Below, in pieces: positions 1 through 8,082 of a stretch of DNA of 64,000 nucleotides. The stretch is from positions 1,984,001-2,048,000 of the forward strand of contig CP063166.1 in NCBI GenBank assembly GCA_016806145.1, given 5' to 3'. This DNA comes from Variovorax paradoxus. Lineage in GTDB: Bacteria; Pseudomonadota; Gammaproteobacteria; Burkholderiales; Burkholderiaceae_C. A program made the translations under genes and the position numbers. The notes beneath the pieces were generated by a model. The model did no database searches and was not told where the DNA came from. It saw nothing but the letters and a program-made list of their open reading frames with translations. Every line of letters begins with the position of its first letter. The stretch's first letter is position 1.

Positions 1-61
1 GTACCCCATCGGCGTGAGCCTGGACACGGCGGTCGAACCGGCTGCATCACCGCTGCGCCCA

Positions 62-159
62 CGTGCACAGGGCAGTGGGTGCTTCCCGCAGCGAAATTAA
101 GGAGGAGCCCGAAGGGCGGGGGACATTCGCGGAGGGAAGTACCCGCTGTCCTGTGCACG
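62..159 (+). other. Long imperfect hairpin, structured leader RNA or palindromic repeat
   Basis: Positions 62-87 pair with 134-159 as 26 consecutive pairs. Three of these (72/149, 76/145, 81/140) are G-T in the + strand, so they are G-U wobbles only in + strand RNA. After two G/A mismatches flanking a C-G pair, 91-95 pairs with 126-130. The top holds a small GCCC-GAA-GGGC hairpin (107-117) and an exposed AAGGAGG (99-105). It lies 33 bp upstream of the thiolase-like gene, so it could be a cis-regulatory RNA. A palindromic mobile repeat is the main alternative. I do not recognise a named RNA family. Confidence 0.6.
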
Positions 160-191
160 CGCCCCAGCCCGAACAAAGTGGAACCAACGCA

Positions 192-1361
192 ATGACCCAC
201 CGCCAATCCTACGAAGGCGTAGCCGTAGCGGTCCCCGTCACGGTGCCCTACCAACGCTACTCCACGCTCACAGCGCACTGGTTCCTGGGCCAGGCGATCG
301 AGGCCCTCGTCAAAGACAGCGGCATCGAAAAAGACGCAATAGACGGCCTCTGCATCAGCAGCTTCTCGCTCGCCCCAGACACCGCAGTAGGCGTCACCCA
401 GCACCTGGGCCTCTCGCCACGCTGGCTCGACCACGTACCCACCGGCGGCGCCTCGGGCGTGATGTGCCTGCGCCGTGCCGCGCGCGCGGTGCAGAGCGGC
501 GATGCCGACGTCGTGGCCTGCGTGGCGGCCGACACCAACCATGTCGACTCCTTCCGCCAGACCCTCGGCAGCTTCAGCAACTTCGCGCGCGATGCCACCT
601 ATCCCTATGGATCGGGCGGGCCCAATTCGATCTTCGCGATGATCACCGCGCACTACATGCGCCGCTTCGGTGCCAAGCGCGAGGACTTCGGCCGCATCGC
701 GGTGGACCAGCGCGCCAATGCGTTGCGCAATCCCAACGCCATGTTCAAGAAGCCGCTCACGCTCGACGAATACATGGACGCGCGGCCGATCGCCGAGCCC
801 TTGCACCTGTTCGATTGCGTCATGCCCTGCGCGGGGGCCGAGGCCTTCCTCGTGATGAGCGAGGAGCGTGCGCGTGACCTGGGCCTTGCCCACGTCGCGA
901 TCCGTGGTGCCATCGAACGCCACAACGCCTATTCCGAAGACCCGGTGATGGTGCAGGGCGGCTGGCGCCGCGACCGCGACGACCTCTATGCCCAGGCCGG
1001 CGCCGCGCCCGCGCAGGTCGACTTCATCCAGACCTACGACGACTACCCCGTGATCGCCATGATGCAGTTCGAGGACCTGGGCTTCTGCGAGAAGGGCGAG
1101 GGCCCGGCCTTCGTGCGCTCGCACACCATGACCTGCGAAGGCAGCTTTCCCAACAACACCAGCGGCGGCCAGCTTTCCGCGGGCCAGGCCGGTGCCGCGG
1201 GCGGCTTCCTCGGCATGACCGAGACCATCCGCCAGCTCACCGACACCGCGGATGCGCGCCGCGTGCCCGACGCCAAGCTGGGCCTCGTGGCCGGCTTCGG
1301 CATGGTCACCTACGACCGCTGCCTGTGCACCGGCGCCGTCCTCCTGGGGAGAAGCCAATGA
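192..1361 (+). CDS. Thiolase-superfamily protein (SCP-2/lipid-transfer type), probable aldolase-like
   Basis: This 389-residue protein resembles thiolase-like lipid-transfer proteins that work with a DUF35 partner. The N-terminal thiolase core includes a Gly-rich stretch, GGASG, at residues 85-89, where classical thiolases carry the nucleophilic Cys; no Cys is seen there. The C-terminal thiolase core has NNTSGGQLSAGQAG near residues 320-335. A missing nucleophile next to a DUF35 gene is the pattern known for Ltp2-type retro-aldolases in side-chain degradation, so CoA-thioester aldol cleavage is more likely than thiolysis. That is inference. The ATG at 192 starts the conserved part; an upstream in-frame start would run through the hairpin at 62-159. 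The stop overlaps the next gene by ATGA, implying translational coupling. Confidence 0.8.
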   Translation: MTHRQSYEGVAVAVPVTVPYQRYSTLTAHWFLGQAIEALVKDSGIEKDAIDGLCISSFSLAPDTAVGVTQHLGLSPRWLDHVPTGGASGVMCLRRAARAVQSGDADVVACVAADTNHVDSFRQTLGSFSNFARDATYPYGSGGPNSIFAMITAHYMRRFGAKREDFGRIAVDQRANALRNPNAMFKKPLTLDEYMDARPIAEPLHLFDCVMPCAGAEAFLVMSEERARDLGLAHVAIRGAIERHNAYSEDPVMVQGGWRRDRDDLYAQAGAAPAQVDFIQTYDDYPVIAMMQFEDLGFCEKGEGPAFVRSHTMTCEGSFPNNTSGGQLSAGQAGAAGGFLGMTETIRQLTDTADARRVPDAKLGLVAGFGMVTYDRCLCTGAVLLGRSQ

Positions 1362-2614
1362 CCATGCCCCTCATGCGCCCCCCGCGCAAGAACCCCGTGC
1401 TGCGCACGCGGCAGATGAACCTGCCGCCCTGGCAGCGCGGCCGCATCGCGCTGGGCATCACCGCCGCCGCGGCCGAGGGCCGCTTCGAGCTGCAGACCTG
1501 CGAGGACTGCGGCACCGTGCAGTACCCGCCGCGCGCGGCCTGCCACAAGTGCCTGTCGCCGCACCTCGCCTGGCGCGAGCAGGACGGCGAGGGCGAGCTG
1601 CTGAGCAGCACCACGCTGCATCACAGCAACGACCTGTTCTTCCGCGAACGCCTGCCCTGGCGGCTGGGCCTGGTGCACCTCGATGCCGGCCCGACGCTGA
1701 TGGTGCACCTGCACGGCGAGGTCGGCGAGGCGCCCTCGCGCGTCAAGGTGGGCGCGCGGCTCGATCGCGCGGGACAGGCGGTACTGATCGGATTCCCGAA
1801 CCAAGGAAGTGCACACATGGCCGACGACAGGATGCTCAGAGAAATGACCAGCGACCCCAAGTTCCGCAAGGTGCTGGTGACCGACGGCAAGACCGAGGTC
1901 GGGCAGGCGATCGTGCGCGCCCTCGTGAAGGCCGGCGCCGACATCGTCTGGGTCGGCCATGCCGAACCCTGGAAGAAGCTCGGCGACGGCCTCGACGACA
2001 TCGGCGCGCTGCCGCAGGTCACGCTGGTGCCGCTCGACCTCACCAACGGCCGGCAGGTGACCGAGCTCGCGGGCTCCATCGGTGGCAAGGTCGACATCGT
2101 CATCAACAACGCCGAGGTGCACCGCACCTTCGGCATCGCCTCGCGGCGCGGCACCGACGTGGCCAAGGCCGAGATGGACATCAACTACTTCGGCGCGCTG
2201 CGGCTGGCGCAGGAGTTCGGTCCCGCGCTCAAGGGCCGCTCGGCCGACGGCGCCACCGGTGCCACCGCCTGGGTCAACCTGCTGTCGATCTACGCGCTGA
2301 GCAACTACCCGGCGCACGGCACCTTCAGCGCCTCGAAGGCCGCCGCCTATTCGCTCGCCCAGTGCCTGCGCGCCGAGATGCGGCCAGCCGGCATCCGGGT
2401 CGTCAACGTGTTCCCGGGCCCGATCGACGACGAGTGGAACCAGCACATGCCGCCGCCCAAGCTCGGCGCCCCGGCACTTGCCAGTGCGATCGTGAAGGCG
2501 CTGCGCGACGGCGTGGAAGACGTCTACCCCGGCGACGTGGCGCAGGAGTGGCTCGAGCGCTGGCGCGACAACCCCAAGGTGCTGGAACGCGAACTCGCGG
2601 CCGGCGGCAGCTGA
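1358..2614 (+). CDS. DUF35 OB-fold/zinc-ribbon protein fused to a degenerate short-chain dehydrogenase
   Basis: The first ~140 residues are a DUF35 protein: a four-Cys zinc ribbon (C48, C51, C62, C65) and then an OB-fold. From about residue 154 there is a Rossmann short-chain dehydrogenase of about 265 residues. The SDR half looks inactive: the usual TGxxxGxG is TDGKTEVG, NNAG is NNAE, and catalytic YxxxK is FSASK (F323, K327). DUF35 proteins normally partner thiolase-like enzymes, which fits the coupled upstream gene. An internal ATG at 1817, preceded by AAGGAA at good spacing, could start the SDR separately. Either a true fusion, or two genes joined by loss of a stop, would explain the ORF. 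A one-base shift near 1787 would bring TGA into frame just after the DUF35 domain. Confidence 0.75.
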   Translation: MTMPLMRPPRKNPVLRTRQMNLPPWQRGRIALGITAAAAEGRFELQTCEDCGTVQYPPRAACHKCLSPHLAWREQDGEGELLSSTTLHHSNDLFFRERLPWRLGLVHLDAGPTLMVHLHGEVGEAPSRVKVGARLDRAGQAVLIGFPNQGSAHMADDRMLREMTSDPKFRKVLVTDGKTEVGQAIVRALVKAGADIVWVGHAEPWKKLGDGLDDIGALPQVTLVPLDLTNGRQVTELAGSIGGKVDIVINNAEVHRTFGIASRRGTDVAKAEMDINYFGALRLAQEFGPALKGRSADGATGATAWVNLLSIYALSNYPAHGTFSASKAAAYSLAQCLRAEMRPAGIRVVNVFPGPIDDEWNQHMPPPKLGAPALASAIVKALRDGVEDVYPGDVAQEWLERWRDNPKVLERELAAGGS

Positions 2615-2642
2615 AGACAGACAGAGACAGGAGCGCTCCCCG

Positions 2643-3455
2643 ATGACCACCAGCAACCCCACGCTCACCCCGGCGCAGATCCTCGCGGGCCTGGCCGGCG
2701 CCCTGGCCGGCGGCGGCATCCGCGTGATCGACCTCACCCAGACCCTGACGCCCGAGTTCCCGCAGATCGCGCTGCCGCCCGAGATGGGCCAGTGCTGGCC
2801 GTTCCGCATCGAGGAGGTCTCGAAGTACGACGAGCGCGGGCCGGGCTGGTACTGGAACAACTTCTCCTGCGGCGAACACACCGGCACCCACTTCGATGCG
2901 CCGATCCACTGGATCTCGGGCCGCGACCTGCCGAACAACTCGGTCGACACCATCCCCGTGCAGCACTTCGTGGCGCCGGCCTGCGTCATCGACTGCTCGC
3001 CGCAGGTCAAGGACGATCCCGACTACCTGCTCACGCCCGCGGACATCGAGGACTACGAGGCGAAGCACGGCCGCATCCCGGCCGGCGCCTGGGTGCTGAT
3101 GCGCACCGACTGGTCGAAGCGCCACGACCCCGAGGCCTACCAGAACTTCGACGAGACCGGCCAGCACACCCCGGGCCCGAGCACCGAGGCCGTGCGCTTT
3201 CTGGTCGAGCAGCGCGACGTGCTGGGCTTCGGCTCCGAGGCCATCGGCACCGATGCCGGCCAGGGCTACCACCTGCGCCCGCCGTACCCCTGCCACTACT
3301 ACATGCACGGCGCGGGTCGCTACGGCCTGCAGTGCCTGAGCAACCTCGACCTGCTGCCGCCCGCGGGCGCGATGCTGATCTGCCCGCCGCTGAAGATCGA
3401 GAAGGGCAGTGGCAGCCCGCTGCGCGTGCTCGCGCTGGTGGGAGCCTCGTCATGA
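2643..3455 (+). CDS. Cyclase family protein (kynurenine formamidase-like metal-dependent hydrolase)
   Basis: This 270-residue member of the cyclase/formamidase family carries the metal-binding signature HTGTHFDAPIHW at residues 79-90. Its His and Asp residues are expected to hold a divalent metal. Family members hydrolyse amides, lactones or cyclic intermediates; kynurenine formamidase and isatin hydrolase are the best known. No tryptophan genes lie nearby, so a role in opening a ring or lactone made by this pathway is more plausible. No signal peptide is seen, so it is cytoplasmic. It sits 28 bp after the DUF35-SDR gene in the same direction and is probably in the same operon. The substrate is unknown. 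Confidence 0.82.
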   Translation: MTTSNPTLTPAQILAGLAGALAGGGIRVIDLTQTLTPEFPQIALPPEMGQCWPFRIEEVSKYDERGPGWYWNNFSCGEHTGTHFDAPIHWISGRDLPNNSVDTIPVQHFVAPACVIDCSPQVKDDPDYLLTPADIEDYEAKHGRIPAGAWVLMRTDWSKRHDPEAYQNFDETGQHTPGPSTEAVRFLVEQRDVLGFGSEAIGTDAGQGYHLRPPYPCHYYMHGAGRYGLQCLSNLDLLPPAGAMLICPPLKIEKGSGSPLRVLALVGASS

Positions 3456-3465
3456 GGGCCCATGT

Positions 3466-3490
3466 CTCCCTCCCCCGCTGGGGGAGGGAG
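3466..3490. repeat. Perfect 11-bp inverted repeat in an intergenic gap
   Basis: Arms CTCCCTCCCCC and GGGGGAGGGAG flank the trinucleotide GCT. There is no T-run, so it is not a convincing terminator. It fills most of the gap between the cyclase and the SDR gene and looks like the short C/G palindromes common between Comamonadaceae genes. Confidence 0.7.
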
Positions 3491-3509
3491 CAAGAAAGGG
3501 AGCGAGCGC

Positions 3510-4241
3510 ATGAGCGATGCACCGAAGACCGCCGTCGTCACCGGCGGCAGCGCCGGCATCGGCAAGGCCATCTGCCTCGACCTGCTCGCGCAGGGCTACG
3601 AGGTCGTCTCGCTCGCGCGCCGCAAGGCCGAGATCGACCATCCGAAGCTGCACAGCATCGAGGTCGACCTGGCCGACCGCGCGGCCACGGCCGAGGCCGC
3701 GAAGGAACTCGTGTCGCGCTTCGAGGTGACCACCGTGGTCCACAACGCCGGCGTGATCCGCGCCGCGCTGCTGCCCGAGGTGAAGCTCGCCGACCTCGAC
3801 GCGCTGGTCGACCTGCACCTGGGCTGCGCGATCCAGCTCGTGCAGGCCGCGCTGCCCGCGATGCGCGCGCGCCGCTTCGGCCGCGTGGTGCTGCTGTCGT
3901 CGCGCGCCGCGCTGGGCCTGGCCACGCGCACCAGCTATTCGGCGACCAAGGCCGGCATGCTGGGCATGGCGCGCACCTGGGCGCTCGAGCTCGCGCCCGA
4001 GGGCATCACCGTCAACGTGGTCGCGCCCGGGCCGATACGCACCGACATGTTCTACGACGTGGTCGAGGCCGGCAGCGAGAAGGAACGCGCGCTGGCCGCC
4101 AGCGTGCCGGTGCGCCGCCTCGGCGAATCGGCCGACGTGGCGCGCGCCGTGCGCTTCTTCGCCGACCCCGCCAACAGCTTCGTCACCGGCCAGGTGCTCT
4201 ACGTCTGCGGCGGCACCAGCGTCGGCAGCCTCGCGCTCTGA
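3510..4241 (+). CDS. SDR family NAD(P)-dependent oxidoreductase
   Basis: This 243-residue classical short-chain dehydrogenase has an intact cofactor loop TGGSAGIG, an HNAG motif and an active-site YSATK, so unlike the SDR domain at 1817-2614 it should be catalytic. It probably oxidises or reduces a hydroxyl or keto group on a pathway intermediate; the exact substrate is not readable. The ATG at 3510 was chosen because the N-terminus then begins just before the first Rossmann strand. A longer in-frame start at 3462 would translate the intergenic palindrome. It lies between the cyclase and the first binding protein and is probably part of the same long operon. Confidence 0.85.
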   Translation: MSDAPKTAVVTGGSAGIGKAICLDLLAQGYEVVSLARRKAEIDHPKLHSIEVDLADRAATAEAAKELVSRFEVTTVVHNAGVIRAALLPEVKLADLDALVDLHLGCAIQLVQAALPAMRARRFGRVVLLSSRAALGLATRTSYSATKAGMLGMARTWALELAPEGITVNVVAPGPIRTDMFYDVVEAGSEKERALAASVPVRRLGESADVARAVRFFADPANSFVTGQVLYVCGGTSVGSLAL

Positions 4242-4294
4242 ATCCCCACCACCGAGTTCCCGTCACCCACCCCCATCACTCCAGGAGAAGAAGC

Positions 4295-5533
4295 ATGACA
4301 GTCATGACCCGAATCCGTGCCCTCGCGGGCCTCGCCGTGGCCGCGGGTGCGCTCGCGGTATCGAACGCCTGGGCGGCAGACCTCAAGGTCGGTTTCATCA
4401 CCTCGCTGTCGGGGCCGGTGTCCTCGCTCGGCATTCCCTACGACAAGGGCATCAAGGCCGCGCAGGCCTACAAGGCCGAGGTCGGCGGGCGCAAGGTGCA
4501 GCTGATCGCGCTCGACGACGCCTCCGATCCCTCGACCGCCGCGCGCAACGCGCGCAAGCTGATCGAGGAGGACAAGGTCGACGTCATCATCGGCACCGCC
4601 GGCGCGCCGGGCTCGCTGGCCATCGCCGGCGTGGCGCGCGAGACCAGGACCCCGCTAATCTCCATCGCCAATGCCGACCTGCCGGGCGAGGAGGGCGCGT
4701 GGATGGTGACGCTGCCGCAGCCCGCGCCGCTGATGATGGGCGCGATGGTCGAGAAGATGAAGCAGGCGGGCGTGAAGAGCGTGGCCTACATCGGCTACTC
4801 CGACGCCTGGGGCGACCTGGTCTACGACGCGCTCAACAAGGCCGCGCCCGCGGCCGGCATCAAGGTGGTGAGCAACGAGCGCTATGCGCGCAGCGACTCC
4901 TCGGTCGCCGGCCAGGTGCTGAAGATCGTCGCGCTGCGCCCCGACGCCGTCATCACCGGCGCCTCCGGCACGCCCGGCGCGCTGCCCTACCTCGCGCTGA
5001 CCGAGCGCGGCTACAAGGGAAAGATCTACGGCATGCACTCGCTGATCAACCCCGACTTCATCCGCGTCGGCGGCCCGTCGGTCGATGGCCTGCTCGCGCC
5101 CACGGGCCCGGTGGTGGTGGCCGAGCAGCTGCCCGACACCAACCCGATGAAGAAGATCGCGCTCGATTTCCGCGCCGCCTTCCAGAAGGCCAACGGCGCG
5201 CCGCCGACCGACACCTTCTCGGCCTACAGCTTCGATGCCTGGCTGATCTACCTCGACGCCGCGCAGCGCGTGTTGTCGGCCCCCGAGACGCCTTCGGCGT
5301 CGGCCCCCCAAGGGGGCGCTGCCGCCTCGGGAGCGGCCCAGCGGCGGCCCACCAAGGCCGAGCCCGGCACGCCGCAGTTCCGCCTCGCGCTGCGCGACGC
5401 CATCGTGAGCACCAAGGAGCTGGTGGGCACGCACTCGGTCTACAACTTCAAGCCCGACAACCGCTACGGCTCCGACGACCGCTCGCGCGTGGTGGTGCGG
5501 CTCGACAAGGGCCAGTGGAAGCTGGTGCCCTGA
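4295..5533 (+). CDS. Liv-type ABC transporter substrate-binding protein (paralogue 1)
   Basis: A 412-residue periplasmic binding protein of the branched-chain amino acid/amide type (type I fold). It has a Sec signal peptide ending near NAWA and the family start DLKVGFITSLSGP. AGGAG at 4283 sets the ATG. It is about 25 residues longer than its two neighbours at 5589 and 8591. The whole excess is an Ala/Ser/Pro/Gly segment at residues 328-352, encoded by a palindromic 75-bp insertion (5276-5350). The segment falls between two conserved stretches near the C-terminal lobe, so the fold may tolerate it as a surface loop. The ligand is likely an aromatic or related acid, judging by the neighbouring enzymes. 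Confidence 0.9.
   Translation: MTVMTRIRALAGLAVAAGALAVSNAWAADLKVGFITSLSGPVSSLGIPYDKGIKAAQAYKAEVGGRKVQLIALDDASDPSTAARNARKLIEEDKVDVIIGTAGAPGSLAIAGVARETRTPLISIANADLPGEEGAWMVTLPQPAPLMMGAMVEKMKQAGVKSVAYIGYSDAWGDLVYDALNKAAPAAGIKVVSNERYARSDSSVAGQVLKIVALRPDAVITGASGTPGALPYLALTERGYKGKIYGMHSLINPDFIRVGGPSVDGLLAPTGPVVVAEQLPDTNPMKKIALDFRAAFQKANGAPPTDTFSAYSFDAWLIYLDAAQRVLSAPETPSASAPQGGAAASGAAQRRPTKAEPGTPQFRLALRDAIVSTKELVGTHSVYNFKPDNRYGSDDRSRVVVRLDKGQWKLVP
5276..5350. repeat. 75-bp palindromic element inserted in frame in a binding-protein gene
   Basis: Compared with the paralogue at 8591, exactly 75 bp (25 codons) are extra here. The DNA is a nested palindrome: outer CCCGAG/CTCGGG (5282-5287, 5326-5331), then GACGCC/GGCGTC around TTC (5287-5301), then a C-run/G-run around AA (5305-5316). 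This is the architecture of REP-like intergenic elements, yet it is read through in the coding frame with no stop. Confidence 0.75.
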
Positions 5534-5588
5534 GCACGGCCCTTCGCGCGGCGCATCCCTTCCTTTCTCCCCAAGACACCACCCACCC

Positions 5589-6728
5589 ATGAAACTCGCT
5601 CGCATCGCCGCGCTCGCGGCCGTCTCGCTCGCCGCGGCCCAGGCCTTCGCCGCCGACCTCAAGGTCGGCGTCATCAGCTCGCTCTCGGGCCCGGTCTCGG
5701 CGCTCGGCATTCCCTACGAGAAGGGCATCCGTGCCGCGCTCGCGCAGCAGCCGACTATCGCCGGCCACAAGGTCGAGCTGATCGTGCTCGACGACGCCTC
5801 CGATCCCACCACCGCCGGGCGCAACGCGCGCAAGCTGGTGACCGAGGACAAGGTCGACGTGCTGATCGGCACCTCGGGCGTGCCCGGCGCGATGGCGATC
5901 GCGGCGGTGGCGCGCGAGCTCGGCACGCCGCTGATCTCCCCCACGCCGGTGTCGCTGCCGGGGCCGGAGAACATCTGGACGGTGTCGGTCTCGCAGCCCT
6001 TCGAGCTGATGGTGGCGGCGGTGGTCAAGCGCATGCAGCAGGCCGGCGTGAAGTCGGTGGCCTTCATCGGCTTCTCCGACGCGCTCGGCGATCTCGCCTA
6101 CGACTCGCTGATGAAGAGCGCGGCCGCGGCCGGCATCAAGGTGGTGGCGAACGAGCGCTATGCGCGCAGCGACTCCTCGGTGGCCGGGCAGGTGCTGAAG
6201 ATCGTGGCGGCCAAGCCCGATGCGGTGTTCGCGGGCAACTCCGGCACGCCCGGCGCGCTGCCCTACCTGGCACTGGCCGAGCGCGGCTACAAGGGTCAGA
6301 TCTACGGCACGCACGGCCTGATCAACGCCGACTTCGTGCGCGTGGGCGGCAAGTCCATCGAGGGCCTGCAGGTGCCCAGCGGCCCGGTGCTGGTGGCCGA
6401 GCAGCTCGATGCGGCCAACCCGATCCGCAGGGTGTCGATGGACTTCCGCGCGGCCTACCAGAAGGCGCACGGCGCGGCGCCGGTCGATGCCTTCTCGTCG
6501 TACACCTACGACGCCTACCTGCTGCTGGCCAACGCCGCGGCGCGCGCCAAGGGCGAGCCGGGCACGCCGGCCTACCGCACGTCGCTGCGCGATGCCATCG
6601 ACAGCACCAAGGAGCTGGTCGGCACGCACGGCATCTACAACTTCAAGCCCGACAACCGCTACGGCTCGGACGAGCGCGCGGTGGTGATCGTGCGCATGGA
6701 AAAGGGCCAGTGGAAGCTGGTGCCCTGA
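5589..6728 (+). CDS. Liv-type ABC transporter substrate-binding protein (paralogue 2)
   Basis: A 379-residue homologue of the proteins at 4295 and 8591, with a signal peptide ending near AQAFA and mature start DLKVGVISSLSGP. Shared landmarks are LDDASDPTTAGRNARKLV, NERYARSDSSVAGQVLKIV and the C-terminal EKGQWKLVP. It lacks the palindromic insertion of paralogue 1. It lies 55 bp after paralogue 1 and just before the Rieske dioxygenase genes. Sequence divergence among the three suggests either distinct ligands served by a single permease set or recent duplications drifting apart. It should be exported to the periplasm. Confidence 0.9.
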   Translation: MKLARIAALAAVSLAAAQAFAADLKVGVISSLSGPVSALGIPYEKGIRAALAQQPTIAGHKVELIVLDDASDPTTAGRNARKLVTEDKVDVLIGTSGVPGAMAIAAVARELGTPLISPTPVSLPGPENIWTVSVSQPFELMVAAVVKRMQQAGVKSVAFIGFSDALGDLAYDSLMKSAAAAGIKVVANERYARSDSSVAGQVLKIVAAKPDAVFAGNSGTPGALPYLALAERGYKGQIYGTHGLINADFVRVGGKSIEGLQVPSGPVLVAEQLDAANPIRRVSMDFRAAYQKAHGAAPVDAFSSYTYDAYLLLANAAARAKGEPGTPAYRTSLRDAIDSTKELVGTHGIYNFKPDNRYGSDERAVVIVRMEKGQWKLVP

Positions 6729-6750
6729 GCGCCCGCACCTGACGCACGCC

Positions 6751-8082
6751 ATGAGCCGCTACCGCGAACACCCCGAGGCGATCCGCGCGCTGGTCGAGGA
6801 CCGGCGCGTGCACCGCGACGTCTACCTGAGCGAGGAGCTGTTTTCGCTCGAGCAGGAGCGCTTCTTCGCGCGAACCTGGCTGTTCGCGGGCCATGCGAGC
6901 GAGGTGCCCAAGGCCGGCGACTACCGCACGCTCGAACTCGCGGGCCGGCCGCTGGTGATGGTGCGGCAGGCCGATGGCGCGCTGCGGGTGTTCTACAACC
7001 GCTGCGCCCACAAGGGCAGCCAGCTCGTGAGCGACGAGCGCGGCAACGCCGGCAAGTTCTTTCGCTGCCCCTACCACGCCTGGACCTACAAGCTCGACGG
7101 CGCGCCGCTCGCGCTGCCGCTGAAGTCGGGCTACGAGAACACCGGCCTGGCGCAATGCGAGTCGGGGCGCGGGCTGTCGCCGGTGGCGGGCCTCGCGGTC
7201 TACCGCGACTTCGTGTTCGTGCGCCTGTCGCCGCAAGGCCCGAGCTTCGAGGACTATTTCGGCGGCGTGCTGCATGCCATCGACAACATGGTCGACCGCT
7301 CGCCCGAGGGCCGGCTCACGGTGGCCGGCGGCGTGCTGCGCAACATCGTCCACTGCAACTGGAAGATGTACCTCGAGAACATCAACGACACGGTGCATCC
7401 GATGTCGACGCACGAATCGGCCACCGCCGCTGCCGAGGGCCTGTGGGCCGGTATCACGGCGGCCGAGCCCGATGCGGCCAAGCCGATGGCGATGGAGCAG
7501 ATCCTGCCCTTCGGCGCGGGCTACGACTTCTTCGACCGCATGGGCGGTCGCGTCTATCCCAACGGCCACAGCGTGCTGGGCATCCACTTCAGCATCCATT
7601 CGAACTACGCCCAGCTGCCGGGCTACGAGGCCGCGATGCGCGCCGCGCACGGCGAGGAGCGCGCCACCGAGATCCTGCAGCGCTCGCCGCAGAACTCGGT
7701 GCTGTTCCCGAGCCTCTCGGTCAAGGGCTCGCCGCAGGCGATCCGCGTGATCCGTCCGCTCGCGGCCGACCGCACGCTGATCGAGGCCTGGAGCTTCCGC
7801 GCCGAGGGCGCGCCCGAGTTGCTGCTGGAGCGCTCGATGAACTACAACCGGCTCGTGTTCTCGCCAATGTCGGTGGTGGCGCACGACGACGTGCACCTGT
7901 TCGAGAGCATGCAGAAGGGCCTGCGCGGCGAGGGCAACGAGTGGGTGAGCCTGCACCGCGACTTCGATCCGGCCGAACTCGGGCAGGGAACGACCGAGAC
8001 CAACGGCACCAACGAGCTGCTGATGCGCAACCAGTTCCGCGCCTGGGCGAAGTTCATGGGCGAGCAGGGGGAGGGTGCATGA
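6751..8082 (+). CDS. Aromatic ring-hydroxylating dioxygenase, large (alpha) subunit
   Basis: This 443-residue protein has an N-terminal Rieske [2Fe-2S] domain with ligands C85/H87 (CAHKG) and C106/H109 (CPYH). The C-terminal catalytic domain has the mononuclear iron motif NDTVHPMSTH, with H216 and H221 as candidate iron ligands. It should form a hetero-oligomer with the small subunit encoded immediately downstream (ATGA overlap) and insert O2 into an aromatic ring. No ferredoxin or reductase gene is present in the window, so the electron donor must be encoded elsewhere. The substrate is undetermined; the context suggests an aromatic carboxylate or its CoA ester. Confidence 0.9.
   Translation: MSRYREHPEAIRALVEDRRVHRDVYLSEELFSLEQERFFARTWLFAGHASEVPKAGDYRTLELAGRPLVMVRQADGALRVFYNRCAHKGSQLVSDERGNAGKFFRCPYHAWTYKLDGAPLALPLKSGYENTGLAQCESGRGLSPVAGLAVYRDFVFVRLSPQGPSFEDYFGGVLHAIDNMVDRSPEGRLTVAGGVLRNIVHCNWKMYLENINDTVHPMSTHESATAAAEGLWAGITAAEPDAAKPMAMEQILPFGAGYDFFDRMGGRVYPNGHSVLGIHFSIHSNYAQLPGYEAAMRAAHGEERATEILQRSPQNSVLFPSLSVKGSPQAIRVIRPLAADRTLIEAWSFRAEGAPELLLERSMNYNRLVFSPMSVVAHDDVHLFESMQKGLRGEGNEWVSLHRDFDPAELGQGTTETNGTNELLMRNQFRAWAKFMGEQGEGA

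Noticed and set aside
2..100. Open frame from the window edge ending at TAA 98-100, possibly the tail of an upstream gene
   Set aside because: Only ~32 residues are visible, none match a family I recognise, and the end overlaps the palindrome at 62-159.
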